This document shows, in pieces, positions 22,498 to 33,918 of a stretch of 64,000 nt of DNA; the stretch's first letter is position 1, and the number at the start of each line of letters is the position of its first letter. Where the stretch lies: contig BCIG01000009.1 of NCBI GenBank assembly GCA_001599915.1, forward strand, positions 620,001 to 684,000, written 5' to 3'. The translations under genes were made by a program, and so were the position numbers. The notes beneath the pieces are model-generated. The model had not been told where the DNA came from, made no database searches, and saw only the letters and a list, made by a program, of their open reading frames with translations. The stretch comes from Symbiotaphrina buchneri. Its lineage: Eukaryota > Ascomycota > Symbiotaphrinales > Symbiotaphrinaceae.

Positions 22498-22976
22498 GCT
22501 TGTTTCGCAAACTTCAAGGTGGTCGTCATTCGGTCATGAGCCAAAGGTTCGGTAAGGCTGGGAGTTGGAAGGGTTGAAAGATGATGTCTATTTGCTGCAT
22601 CAGCGTTCTAACGACTGCATATGAATTGGCGCCGATAGTATCTGTCCTTCCTTGATTGCTAAATGGTGAATTTGCACAAATAAGCTGGCTGAGCAGATTG
22701 AAAGAAGCCCCATTCTATATCGGCTTGTTCCTGCGTAGTCTGCTCGAGCCTCGCGAGGCTGGCACATGCAAATCATTGGAATTTCGTGCCAAGCGAGCTT
22801 AGGTAGCCTGACGCAATCGTCAACGAAACTGGGAATGCCGTCCCTCGTTCAACCTTTTCCGCCTTTGACAACCTCTCGTTCTGCTCCCTACAATTCTTGA
22901 CCAAATTGTCCTCTTGACGCCTTTCTACGAGCTATATAGTCAGCAGCCGGCGAGTCTCCAAGAGAAGCGCGTCAAG
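22498..22976. other. Intergenic region
   Basis: It holds the 3' flank of the E2 gene and a promoter with a CT-rich leader before the ATG at 22977. No other signal noticed. Confidence 0.5.
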
Positions 22977-23706
22977 ATGACTGTTGAAGACGCGAAGCAG
23001 AAAGGGTTGGCTATCGCCCAAGATACCATTTCATCAACCAGAGAGAGGATCGGGTCAATGAGCTACAGAGCACAGACTTATCTGGACCAGACCTTTCCGC
23101 CCGAGAAGCGCGATGAACTGAAAGAGAGGGCTTCATCTTTCTCCAAAGAGCACCCTTTCGTCGTTGTATGTTCAATATTCGCCCATTGAGTATGATTACG
23201 CTGACCCTTCAAAGAGCTTCCTGGCTACCTACTTTCTCTTCGCCCTTCCTCTGCTCGTCACGTTCTTTTGCATTGCGACCTTTATCATCATCACGCCTCT
23301 GATCATAGCCATTAGCTTTATCACCTTCTGGCTGTCATTGGTGACTCTGGGCCTCCTCGGTGCGCTCACAATCACGGCCTTCACTGCCGCCACTTTCTGG
23401 ATCTGGGCAGTGAGCAGCTTGCTCTTTGGGCTCTTTGTCTACAAGACTGCGCGTAAGCTGGCTGGCAAGGTCAAGGGAACGTCTACTGCCGGCGAGAAGA
23501 AGCTCATCGTTGTGAGCAAGCCCGTCGATGGAGCTACATTGATTGGCATCAATGGCGATGGCTCGTTGGGCAGGGTCAAGCACGTCCATGGTATTGATGG
23601 TATTGATGAGTCGGAGAAAACAAAGCCATATGTTGATGGCGTCGACGGAGAGTCTAGGCCCGAAGAGAAGACACCTGTCGTTGGCACAGAGGAGGTAATG
23701 ATGTGA
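22977..23706 (+). CDS. Promethin/LDAF1-like membrane protein
   Basis: Exons 22977-23165 and 23215-23706 join in phase 0 to 226 residues. The branch-site-like GCTGACC lies just before the acceptor. An amphipathic N-terminus (MTVEDAKQKGLAIAQDT..) is followed by four closely packed hydrophobic segments (about residues 65-150) forming hairpins, then a hydrophilic acidic tail. This layout resembles the promethin/LDAF1 family, including yeast Ldo proteins, which work with seipin at lipid-droplet birth sites in the ER. The assignment rests on topology, not a diagnostic motif. The alternative is another small ER or mitochondrial membrane protein. Confidence 0.7.
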
Positions 23707-24581
23707 CCGTCGAAGGAAGCATTTTCTCGCGTGCTTCAAGAGACCAGGATCCGAGAGAAATACGATCCAGTAATCGGTCGACGTATCTGATTAATGAGTG
23801 CATGGTCTATGGGAGTTAGGGAAAGACTTACAACACAACGGGTCAAAGGCGAAGCATGGTTATGACTAGAAAAGCGACGAGCGCTCTATTACAGGAGCCT
23901 TAGACGATGCATGAATACAAAAGGAAAGACTAGAAATCAAACTTGCCTCTAGCTGTGAAAGCTGCCCAGACATGTCAAAGAACTACAAGAGATCATTGGC
24001 ATTAAGCACTGGAAATATGCCCTTCCCAATAATAGGAGCACACTGAGATCCCCCACATCGAACTTGGAATACTTTGTCGGACCGAACAACCTCCGGACAA
24101 ACTGCCCATTCTGTGCGCACGGCTATAAATGACGATTGGCCTGCTTGTACTAGTCGCAATCAACTCCGTACCGCGAATTTTGGTGTACGAAGCTATCTGA
24201 TTGAGATCGCGACTGGTTGAGTTGTCTCCGCCGCATACCTCACCGGATAGACGAGGCTGGATCGGATAGCGAGTGGCTGGGGTTGCTGCGCCTCAAAAAC
24301 TGGCCTGCCAGCAAACGCACTCTCCACAACCGTTCAATCAAAATTGACGATCCTACGATTCATGGGGAATCGTAGATCTCTCCTTCTTATTTTGTATATT
24401 CCAATATTTTCTTGCCCGTAGCGGTGGGATTCAGGGAATTTTGCTGTCTCCACATCCATCTCCGCTTCCTTTTCCATTTCCTCTTCATCCCAATAATAAA
24501 TACACTGATTCTGTCGCTCAAACAGTCTTCGGCCCTGTTTGAGGCACAAGCTCGCTATTTTCCATTTTTGTTTCCATTTTC
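23707..24581. other. Intergenic region
   Basis: It holds the 3' flank of the promethin-like gene and the promoter of the T5orf172 gene; GCTATAAATG lies near 24121. No gene supported. Confidence 0.45.
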
Positions 24582-26090
24582 ATGCCTTTTATACCCCATA
24601 CTCCAGAATCCCTCCTTCCGCGCTCAGATAACAAGAACCCCGCAACAACCTGCCGGGGGATTACTTCAAGCGGGCGACCATGCCGGCGCACATTGGCTTC
24701 GCCGTCCAACTCACCTTCGCGAAACGGGCGTGTGCTGACGCCAGACGGACATAGTGCGCCAGCAGAAGATGCCGAGGCATTATTCTGCTGGCAGCACAAA
24801 GATCAGGCTGGAAAGCTTGTTGCAGCCGCGGCTCGTCTGGAGAGCATTGAAGAGCGCCAATTGAGGCCGCGGACCAGCATTGATACGCTGGTTGAGCGCT
24901 TAGGGGTTCTGAGTGTGCGTCCGGCGAAGCAGCAGCGAAAGAAAGGAGGCAGCCGTGATGATGTCCGGGCCGGAAGTCGCAGGCCAAATCGCACCGCGCC
25001 TGGAGGGAAGAAAGAGTCTAGTTTTGGAGATGCAAGACCGTCAAGCAAGAAGAAAGCAGAACGTGGCTCAGGTCTCGCGTGGTTCTGCTGCTTGACTGCC
25101 GTGCCGGAGAGGGAAGAAGACGAGCTTCCAGCGTCACGGGCTCAAAGGGGATCTGAAGCGTATCAGCCGGGAGCCCTGGTTAGCAGCAAAACGCCTCGTG
25201 GACATGCTTCGAACGCGCCTGCGCCTAGTCTTTTCCCGGAGATGTCGACAGTATCGTCTACCACGCCTCCATTTGGTCTATCAGCATCTGGGCCACAAAA
25301 GACCGTGGCTCGAAAGCCACTTTCTCCAATCAGAGACCCTCCTTCCTCCGCAAGCCCTGGGAGATCTGGGGCCGCATCTCTCTCTCCAACACCTTCCCGC
25401 ACCCCAACATTACTATCACAGATCCCACCAAATCTCACTCCTGCCACAACATCTCTCCTCTTGACAGAGCTGGCCAAGCCCATCTCGTCCTTCGACGAAG
25501 AAGGATACATCTACATCTTCTGGCTAACACCTACATCTCCTGGCTCCCAGGCCACGATCGACAGTCCAATCACGCCCTCAGAAAAAGCAGCAAAGCTGCG
25601 GCGGCTCAGCGAGCTTGTCCAAGAAGAACCGCGCCCACGAAGCGGTAATAGCCCCGCACGCAAAACTGGACGCAGGACGATCCTCCTCAAAATCGGCCGC
25701 GCGAACAACGTCCACCGGCGCATGAACGAATGGACGCGCCAATGCGACTATGACCTGCAGCTCGTTCGCTGGTACCCTTACCTCTCCTCCAGTTCGCCGT
25801 CTCCATCGCCTCTGCCGTCTCCGGCTAGATCCGCTGGGCCCCGTCGGCCCTCTTCGACTTCTTCTTCCTCGCAGGCTCCGAGGAAGGTGCCGCATGCTCA
25901 TAAGGTAGAGAGATTGATCCATATTGAGCTGGCGGAGCGGAGGGTCAAGAGCGGAGAGTGCAAGGCCTGTGGCAGGATGCATCGCGAGTGGTTCGAGGTG
26001 GAGGCGACGGAGGAAGGTGTTAGAGGGGTTGATGAGGTCGTGAAGAGGTGGGTGGCATGGGCGGAGAACAGGGCAGGGCTTCAAGTCTGA
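24582..26090 (+). CDS. T5orf172-domain (GIY-YIG-like) protein
   Basis: A single exon of 502 residues. A Cys-containing N-terminal segment (ATTCRGITSSGRPCRRTL.. and FCWQHKD) resembles a small zinc-binding motif. A long Pro/Ser-rich disordered region follows. A C-terminal domain starts at EGYIYIFWLTPT and continues with LLKIGRANNVHRRMNEW, KVERLIHIEL and CGRMHREWFEV. This order (Y-I-Y, K-I-G-R-x-x, R-x-x-x-W, E, H-x-E-W-F) is the T5orf172/DUF1766 family, distantly related to GIY-YIG nucleases. Fungal members are common and largely uncharacterised. The domain is interrupted by a Ser/Pro insertion (SSSSPSPSPLPSP), usual in fungi. Nuclease activity is inferred only from the superfamily. Confidence 0.88.
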   Translation: MPFIPHTPESLLPRSDNKNPATTCRGITSSGRPCRRTLASPSNSPSRNGRVLTPDGHSAPAEDAEALFCWQHKDQAGKLVAAAARLESIEERQLRPRTSIDTLVERLGVLSVRPAKQQRKKGGSRDDVRAGSRRPNRTAPGGKKESSFGDARPSSKKKAERGSGLAWFCCLTAVPEREEDELPASRAQRGSEAYQPGALVSSKTPRGHASNAPAPSLFPEMSTVSSTTPPFGLSASGPQKTVARKPLSPIRDPPSSASPGRSGAASLSPTPSRTPTLLSQIPPNLTPATTSLLLTELAKPISSFDEEGYIYIFWLTPTSPGSQATIDSPITPSEKAAKLRRLSELVQEEPRPRSGNSPARKTGRRTILLKIGRANNVHRRMNEWTRQCDYDLQLVRWYPYLSSSSPSPSPLPSPARSAGPRRPSSTSSSSQAPRKVPHAHKVERLIHIELAERRVKSGECKACGRMHREWFEVEATEEGVRGVDEVVKRWVAWAENRAGLQV

Positions 26091-26330
26091 ACGCCGAATC
26101 TTGAACAATGAAACATTGAATAAGTACCTGACCAGAGCCGCCAGCGGCACGTTTTCTTGTATCTCACCTTCACAATGGCGCCCTCGACGGCCAGCCTTTC
26201 GGGCAGCTAGCTCCTCATTCACCTACGGGAAAAAGTCGGCTCTCTCCGCCTGCCCATCCCATGCAGCCCAAGCCTACGTGCTTTCTTCACTTATATACCG
26301 CGTTAATGCCATCACTTTCGAGCACAAGGG

Positions 26331-26511
26331 GTTGTTGGTGTAGCGGTTAGTCCGCCGCACCACGTCAAACCACTCTCTTAAATGGGTAATGTCTCCGCTC
26401 TAAGGAGGGTTCGAGCCGTAACTGCGACTGGATCCTCTGGCAACTGCAAAACCAAGTGGGTTTTCGTAGGGCTCCAGAACCGCTTCGGTGGTTCTGGGGC
26501 CTGAGCTTTTT
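26331..26511 (+). ncRNA. tRNA-derived Pol III-like unit (SINE-like)
   Basis: An A-box-like GGTGTAGCGGTTAG (26337-26350) and a B-box-like GGGTTCGAGCC (26407-26417) are about 65 bases apart, as in a tRNA. The acceptor ends pair imperfectly (GTTGTTG with CTGCGAC) and no clean T stem forms, so this is not a normal tRNA. Downstream is a strong hairpin, GGCTCCAGAACC (26470-26481) with GGTTCTGGGGCC (26490-26501), followed by a T run (26506-26511) suitable as a Pol III terminator. A tRNA-like head, unrelated tail and terminator are the layout of a SINE or of a tRNA-derived small RNA gene. Copy number cannot be judged from one window. Confidence 0.5.
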
Positions 26512-26691
26512 GTTTTTGTCTACCAGGAACTTCTATCCTATTTTGTTTTTCTCCGCGGACAATGATGATATTGACGAACGTTTACGATAGAACAAGTAGG
26601 ATGCAATGCAACGGTTTAAGGTCGCACAGCTAGGCGTTCTAGTATTATGATTCTGATCATCTATATCTATTCTCAATCATGCATCGTATCT

Positions 26692-28273
26692 TTATTTCTT
26701 GCCGTCACTGAACTGCACCACGGCCCACTTTCCGCTCCATGCCCATTTCCTCTTCTCCTCTTCACCCCCTTGCTGTTTCCTCAACTTCTCATCCAAGCCT
26801 TGCTCTAAGCCCACAACCGTGTCCGCCTTGCACGTCCTCAGCGCCAATGTCCTCACCCCGCTTCCCTTGCCAAGCGGGCCGATGGCCTCCACAAATGGCG
26901 TCGTCGGGTCCCACATCGCATCGCCGACCAATTTACGGTAGTTTAGATCGCCCTTGAAGACGACCAATTCGGACTCTTGCAGGTCCTCGTGAAGACGCTT
27001 TTCCACGGCCGGCAACCGCCAGTAACTTCCTGCCAGAGTCCAGAAGCGGTTGGGCCGGATGACCAGCTGACCTTCAGCGTGGAAATTCGACCATTGCTCG
27101 AAGAGAAAGCCGAGCTCCTTGAGTTCTTGCTCTTTGAGAGGTTCGGGCTTGCTGCCGGCGTGGGCATCGTCATCGGAGATGTGCGAGTAGAAGGACTGTG
27201 GATCATGAAGCACGTTGAGGAGGTCGACAAAGTCTTGCGGGATGACGTCCGAAACGAACCAAGGAATTGATTTCGGATGTAAGACGACTGTAGTGGCTAG
27301 ACCAGATGCTAATAGGTAGCCTGCGAGGATGAGATCGACGAAGAGTTCGAAGCCGGCATTGTCCAGAACGATATCCACTCTACGCTCCTTCTTGCCAGAC
27401 TTCTTCGCTTCAGCCAGGACCTGGTACGCTGCCGGCAGATCGTTGACCAGCACATTTGCTTCGGCGTCTTTCCGGGCTTTGGACCCTTGTAGCTTCTGGA
27501 TATCTTCGTAGGAAAGTGAAGTAAGAAGCGAAAGATCCGTGGCATTGCCCCAGAGACAAATCTCGCACATTTCCATAAAGAGCACCTTTTCCGCCTCTGG
27601 GTCATCAGATTTGGAGGCATTATTCGATATCTCATGATACCGCGCAGCTAGTTCCAGAACTGCGGGCCGTGATGAACGGAATGTGCTGATCTTTTGGCCC
27701 GAGAAAACGTCGTAATTCTTCCAGTGTTTCGAGCGGCTGAAAAATGTCGCCAGTCGGCGGTAGAGGTAGCATTCGGCAAAGAGCCATGGCACATTGAACC
27801 AGGTGGGAGGGCCAAGGGCCTGTAATTCCTTATTGTACGATTCGACATCGGGCTGTCCATCATCTTCAATTGGCCTGCAGACGTTAGTGTGTCTTTCTGG
27901 GTAGCAATGGTATCAGGCGCAAGCGTCATACGTCAAAGCGCGATCGTGTTGGAGCTCATATTTCAGCGTTGCTATCTGCTCGACGATCCGTTTGCCCTCT
28001 TGCTGGATTTCGGGATCATCCTTCTTGTGAATTGCTTTGTGTACATCGTCAATGGCTCCTGTCTATGGCTTGTCAGTACCATATGCGTGGTTTGGTGGGA
28101 GAAACAGCCATACCACTATCACCGGCCATCTGTCTTTCGCGGAAATGTAGGCGAAGGAATTCTTGTCCGACGTATGGTACGGCGCTGCAGCAGATCAGCT
28201 CCAAATTCCGATATGAGGCCATACGTTACTTGCGAGTTTTGGTGTCGTATTCCATGGCGGATTCGAGCTTCAT
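26692..28273 (-). CDS. DUF89/ARMT1-like metal-dependent phosphatase
   Basis: Four exons (28273-28234, 28184-28114, 28062-27932, 27874-26692) give 474 residues, close to yeast YMR027W. The first junction only works with a GC-AG intron (donor GCAAGT), which restores the segment TKTPPYHTSDKNSFAY; the neighbouring GT gives the wrong frame. Motifs include the helical N-terminal KDRWPVIVTGAIDD, the metal-binding DNAGFELFVDL, FKGDLNYRKL and RTCKADTVVGL. The family is known to hydrolyse damaged or harmful phosphometabolites such as fructose-1-phosphate, with a Mn/Co-like metal centre; the human homologue was also reported as a carboxyl methyltransferase. The enzyme is soluble, with no targeting signal seen. 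Confidence 0.92.
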
Positions 28274-28901
28274 AAATCTCCGCCGAACGTCGTCAGAGGG
28301 TAACCAGAACTGTACAATGTAGCTTGTATGGTGTAGAAGCAGCTCGGAGCTATGTTCTTCCGGCCGCGAGCCAAGAGTACTTTTTTACGCCTGGGCGTAC
28401 ATTTACGCTCACAGAAACTCCTCTCGTCCCGTTCTCTAGGAAAGGCGCACATGGAGCTTGACCACCGATCACCGGTATGAAATTCGTGACATTCAGAAAA
28501 GCTCAGCTTTAAGCAATTGATAACTGTTAGGAGTCTATTTCTTTCCACACCCTGTATGAGACTAGCACCGAGGCCCACTGGATCGTATCTAGCGTAAGCA
28601 TTACAGTAACAGCTGATGAGTCTGTTTATTTCACTCAGAATCCACTTTCACCTCATGTCACCTTTTCATATTCACATTGTAACTCATATTTGCCATTGGT
28701 GGGGAGGCGTTTCAATTTCTTCCAAGCCCCTGGTGAGATTTCTGATCGCCAATATCAAACATTCCATGAACAAGGGTGAAAGTTGGATTGCAATTGCAGA
28801 CTTTGTTATTATATTCTACGTGAGTAATATATCTATTATCTACCTGATTGTCCTGCAATAATGACATGCCTAGGTATACACTCCATCAAAGTACTTTGAG
28901 G
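28274..28901. promoter_or_regulatory. Divergent promoter between DUF89 and SNF2-like genes
   Basis: About 630 bases between divergent genes. A perfect palindrome TCAAAGTACTTTGA (28886-28899) lies immediately before the helicase ATG and recurs in that gene's introns. No other gene seen. Confidence 0.5.
28886..28899. repeat. Palindrome TCAAAGTACTTTGA, copy in 5' leader
   Basis: Perfect 14-base palindrome ending two bases before the ATG at 28902. The same sequence lies in intron 1 and, with one or two changes, in introns 3, 5 and 7. Confidence 0.85.
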
Positions 28902-31900
28902 ATGGCCAAGCCAAAGCGGACAAGAAATGCACCGAAAACAGCTCCCATAATGATAGACAAGAAAGGCTTTCACAGCGATGTCAGGACGTTCCTGAAGTGC
29001 CATGAAAACGAAGCAAAAACGGCCGCTTACTTAGGGTACAAGGATATCGCAGATTTCCGGAAATTCCTTCTGTCGTTTTGGGTGCTAGAACCATGGCTTG
29101 CACTTCAGTCAGTCGCAAAGAACCTGCGCATGACAGACTCGCTAGCATTGATCCGAGATGTCAAGGAACGCCTGCCAATTGATGGAGCAGTTGACAGCTT
29201 GTACTCAGTACCCAACGAAAGCACCACCAAGGAAGAAGCTCGAAAGACAAAACTTTATCGCTGTGCTATAGTTGTCGTTCAAATGGCTCACCATTTGCAG
29301 TCATCGACCATTACCATTGCGGAGCAGGTAAAAAGGCAGGATGAAGCTACAAAGGGCTTTGAAGGTACGACTGGGCTTCGAAGCCCCGTTGTTGATATTC
29401 GCGAGGTCAAAATGCCCCAGCTGGGTCCGCACGAAAGCTTGGAGGAGGATGAGCTGGAAAAATACAATAGATGCATCACTGCGCTACGATGCTTATCTTT
29501 CTGCACCATACCAGTGAACTGGAAGGCCCGGATGGACAGAGCAGATCCTTTCACGTCAACGACAATCACACAGCCTACGGTTCCATTCTGGATGCGCGAG
29601 CAGGGGCTCCTTACAGTTCCCTCAGGGTCGACGCCGATCGCCGCGGCCCGGAACTCAATGCCGGCGAAAAGCTTCAAGGTAAAATGGCACCAGCCCAAAA
29701 AGGGAGTTCACTACCAGGAAGTTAAGGAGCTCTTGGAATGTTCTCCTGTTCCGGTTCCAGACACGGAGCAGGTGCTCCTTGCCGACCCCCGCTTGCTGAA
29801 CGGTCCCCAGTTTAGAGATTCAGTCCGTCGCCAGTACACTTTGAAGAGTATGGGATTGGCCTTGGGCAACATGTATTTGCAAGTACAAAAGCCTGACGAA
29901 GAGGAACCTGTCCGAATCGGCATATACCCGAAGTGCGCCGACTGGTTCGTTGTTCAAAGGACTTTCAAGGAGGAAGATCCGTCGGTCCTCACAACAGTTT
30001 TCACTGCGAAATCGGCGGAGGAAGATGGTGATGACGGCTATGAATGGAGTGGACCTCCAATTGCCCTGACTAGTCATTTAGAAGTCGTCGAGAACGATAT
30101 CAGACGTAAGCTGAAGACTGGTGACGATGGAACGTCTATTCCGGAAGGCGACGTGGACGTACTTGTCGAAGGCCTAAACAGCGAAGGTCCTTCAGCGATG
30201 CCGGATCCGCGGAGAGTGTTTCCCGAAAAGCAGGAAATGCTCGAGTTCCACGGAGGAATCGACGTCTGGGAGGCAGAAGGCCAGTTGGCGTGGGCACAGC
30301 AAGCCATCGACAAGCACACAGGCCCACAGCCGTATGCAAACAAGACCCGACCGTCACGCAGCATTGCTCCAAATCAAGAAGAGCTCTTTCAATCAGCTGA
30401 AACAGATGGGATAATTGCTACTATGGAGATGGATCAAGTCTGTCCGATAGCATCCTTCTTCAAAGTACTTTGAGCTGACTGGCCCTACAGTTTGAAAAAG
30501 GCGATGTAGTTGACTCACTTGATTACTATGCCGTCCAAGGGGCTTTCACAGGTACGAGCGTGCAGGTTGGGCCACATGTCGATCTGTGCCGTATTGCTAT
30601 GGGAATGGTGACTGTCGTGGAAGCTGGACCTGGAGCACCTCGAAAAAGCAGGTGTATTCTCCTTCCTGAACATTGCAAGGAGACTTTCTTCGACTGGCAG
30701 ATCAACGGTGCAGCATGGCTTCTTCTCAAGACACTCGGCTACATTCCATTACCTGAAAGTCATTCTCACAAGGTGTAAGTCGCGGAAGCTCTCCGCGAAG
30801 TCCATGCAGAGTTGCAGACGTATGGTGCCATCCTATGCGACAGTACTGGGCTAGGAAAGACCAAGCTGATGCTACTATTCCTCTCATTTTTTAGCTTGTT
30901 CCACGTGGAGATGAATGAGCTAGGTGAGCCATATCATCGGCCCGTCATGCTCACGGTCCCCACAGCAGTTATCAAGCAGTGGGGTGAGGAAATACGAGAA
31001 TCTTGGAGGCATTTCAGCCTTGTCATCTCTTACGGTGATGCTTCTGACTGGGGCCCGGCATATGATGTCGTCTCTTCCACTGCCGTACGGGAACTTCCCA
31101 AGATGGATAACTTTCCAAGCGAACTCAGACACATCTTCAACACAGGCGATCCGCGGGCTTCACGCACGCTCTATCTAACAACGTATGACACCCACAACGA
31201 GAGGAGTGTCCGGGAGGTGAAGATCATCGAGCCTGCGCTGTCTTTCGAGCCGCCAGTTTACGATGAAGGTGGGAATGAGCTTTTCAAGAAGGAAGCGGTT
31301 ACCAAATACTACTATGAAGCAAAGATGAAGGGGCTCTTCTCTATGGTTACGGCCGATGAGGCTCACAGGCTACGCAACCCCGATACCAAAACATACGCAG
31401 GGGTAGCACTTGTAGAAGCCAAATACCATGTCCTTGCCACGGCTACTCTGGTCGTCAATGACATCCAGGTGTGCAGTGCTTCAAAGTCCTTTGATGTGAT
31501 GTACTAATCATACCCAGGATGTCCTGGCTCCATTGTCGATATTATGGAAACAAGTCCATTCACATATAGAGAAGCTAGATGAAGTTCTGGATTGGATGTG
31601 CCAAAACCCCGGCTATGAAGGCTTCCAAGAGCTGAGCGAAATGGAGAGAACTGACCAAAGGCGGCTTGTTGCAATGGATCCAGCTCGGTACGGGGAAGAT
31701 TCGACCATATAAGACATGCTGACACTTTGTAGGATTTTTGGCCTTCTCGCAACTAAGGACTTGGTAGTGATCTCTAGACATTACAAAGTAGTGGATGAGT
31801 TGTGCCATCTCCGCCGTTCACCAGCTTCCACAATCCATCTTAACAACAACCAATCTTTGGAACTGAAGGCAATGATCAAGCCACATTCTGTCAAGACCGT

Positions 31901-33918
31901 TGAACTGGAGTGGGATCCGCGGGAGGCCCACGAGTTTGAGTTCTTCCACAGACTGGCCGCTAGGTAGGGGTGTTCAAAGTTCTTTGGACAGACTCGTACT
32001 AAACTCATGAAGGGAATACGTCGCCTGTGCCAGGGGCGATAACAGCCATAGAGGAGTGAAACAGGTAAAGCCTCTCGGATCGCTACTGGGACCGTCGGCA
32101 AGAAAAGCGAGGCCATTTCCGGTTGGACCTCTCCGAGATATGGCTATAGCCACCGCTCCGTTCTACTAGCACGTTTGAATATGTTCGTCGCCCAGGCGGG
32201 ATATAAAACAATCGTGGAATCTATGGCCTCATACCGGGAAAACGGGTTCGGAGCCGACTGGCTGATTGATATGGTATGGCGGCCTGGTGATCCACCCGTA
32301 AATACCAAGGAGGAAAGAATGCAGTTTCTGACCTATGGGTCACCCACACTTCGGTATATCTACAATGATCTTCGGCAGCACACGCTACGTGACGAAGGGG
32401 AAAAGCTACTCATCGCTGAAGCAACACCTCTGGTTGCATGGTTTTGGGAAGTCGCAATTCAGTATATGCACGTTGAAGCTAGAGTCATGCATGCCGGACT
32501 TAATAACACTGAGAGGACAACGTTGGCAAGGCGCTTCAATGACCCAAATGATCCACTGAAGGTGTTGATCGTCATGTACGATGTCTCAGCTCAGGGCATC
32601 AATCTACACCATGCTTGTTCGAGAGTCTTTATTGCCTCTGCAGCAAGGAACGCAGCCATGGAGATCCAAATGTGGGGACGGGTCATCAGGGTGAGTGGTC
32701 AGTCTTCAAAGTCCTTTGAAGATACTGACCATCATTAGGTTACACAGGTCCATAACCCTGAAATCATACGAAAACACATTAAGAATTCGCATGATACTTG
32801 GAGAGAGGCCAGGCAGCTCGATAAAGCTCTGCCAGAGCTAGCTACCCGAGCTCATGATCCACAGTTGAGGGCATTGATCATCGACATTCTGAATGGAGAG
32901 CAATTCCGGATCAGAGAGTTTCACGAGTCAGAAGAGGGGAAAGCACTAAAGCAAAGCCTGCTCTTTCCGCATGACAGCATCGACAGGGAAGACAGTGAGT
33001 CGGAGTCCGGACAGCCTCGAGCTGAGACTGTCAGTGACCCACTGGACATTGCCTTGGAAGAGGGGACTATCATTGCCGAAGGCGTGAGAGGACAGCGAGT
33101 CCGAAAGCAACCTGAGAGGTATAATCCAAATGACTACGATGAAGACGGAAAGTACATTGGTGCTGCAACGGGGAGAAATGACGAAGCAGAAACCGAGTCG
33201 GATAAGGAAGATATGGAAGTTGAATCAGAATTTGAGGATGATACTGAGGTTGCTGATGCCGACTCTCTTGATGAAGCCTCTGAAGAAGGTTATGAGGATG
33301 GCCACGAGTCAGATACTGATACTGAGCAAGAGGCCGCTGCTGACGCGGACTATGAGCCAGCTCTCCAGGATTCTGATGGGGAGACTGAAAGCCATCCGAC
33401 TGGAAAGATCGTCCAATACGCAAAGATGTCGAACCAAAGCCAGGAAGAATTGGATCAAGATGAGCTTATCCTTAAGAAGATAATACAACTAAACCCTCAT
33501 CACGTCTATGTGGAGGCGGACCTTGATGATAAAGAAACCTTGAAGAGGGGTCTCGAGCTTGTTTACCGCCGTCGTTTCGGTCAAAGTACTTCGAGAGAGC
33601 GTGTCTCGGTGCATATCAATTATGATCATCTTACACCCGAAATGACTAGCCTTATCAAGGCTAAGACCACCCTCCAAGAAAGCGACGTCGATATCCTCAA
33701 AGCACAGCTTCGGAGCCAGGCGGCTGGGCATATGGCTGGGAAGACAGTCTCGAAGGCTAAAGCTACTGCTGGGTAGGTCCGGCACTTTCAGAGGAGGTAG
33801 AACTAAGGCTAATGCAAGTAGTGCAAAGAAGGCTTCAAAGGCGAAGCGGGCGAAGCACAAAGCCAGTACCGAAGGACTTTCGTCCAAAAACAAGCAGAAG
33901 CGATCTAAAATGGCCTAG
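28902..33918 (+). CDS. SNF2-family helicase-like ATPase
   Basis: Nine exons (28902-30437, 30491-30772, 30818-31468, 31518-31687, 31733-31963, 32013-32064, 32112-32690, 32739-33772, 33822-33918) sum to one frame of 1543 residues. The first 590 residues match no family I recognise. The helicase core follows: motif I DSTGLGKTKL, motif II DEAH (in ADEAHRLRNP), motif III ATATLVVND, and in the C-terminal lobe VMHAGLNNTER, DVSAQGINLHHA and QMWGRVIRVTQ (motifs IV-VI). An acidic segment (around 33170-33400) and a very basic Lys-rich C-terminus (KKASKAKRAKHK) suggest nuclear action on chromatin. Key residues look intact, so ATPase activity is plausible. The joins at 30772/30818 and 32064/32112 are the least certain; without the first, a TAA at 30776 would end the frame. 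Related proteins are often lineage-specific in fungi. Confidence 0.8.
30460..30473. repeat. Palindrome TCAAAGTACTTTGA in intron 1
   Basis: Perfect palindrome 22 bases after the donor of intron 1 (30438-30490) and followed by a CTGAC branch-like site and acceptor TACAG. Confidence 0.85.
31481..31494. repeat. Palindrome variant TCAAAGTCCTTTGA in intron 3
   Basis: One substitution from the perfect palindrome, 12 bases after the donor of the 49-base intron 31469-31517, upstream of the branch-like TACTAATC. Confidence 0.8.
31974..31987. repeat. Palindrome variant TCAAAGTTCTTTGG in intron 5
   Basis: Two substitutions from the perfect palindrome, 10 bases after the donor of the 49-base intron 31964-32012, upstream of the branch-like TACTAAAC. 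Confidence 0.75.
32703..32722. repeat. Extended palindrome TCTTCAAAGTCCTTTGAAGA in intron 7
   Basis: This intron (32691-32738, 48 bases) is almost one hairpin. GGTCAGT near the donor also pairs with ACTGACC at the branch region, extending the stem to about 15 pairs with a small bulge. Confidence 0.85.

Noticed and set aside
25578-26222. 214-codon minus-strand frame over the T5orf172 gene
   Set aside because: Antisense shadow of a conserved domain; Arg-rich, no homology.
26331-26425. Ordinary functional tRNA gene
   Set aside because: A- and B-box-like sequences are present, but the T stem does not form, acceptor pairing is imperfect and no sensible anticodon loop with T33 was found.
30773-30817. 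In-frame TAA (30776) in the helicase gene read as a nonsense mutation
   Set aside because: A 45-base GT..AG intron removes it in phase, and the flanking sequence reads straight into helicase motif I. The final exon sum is a multiple of three.
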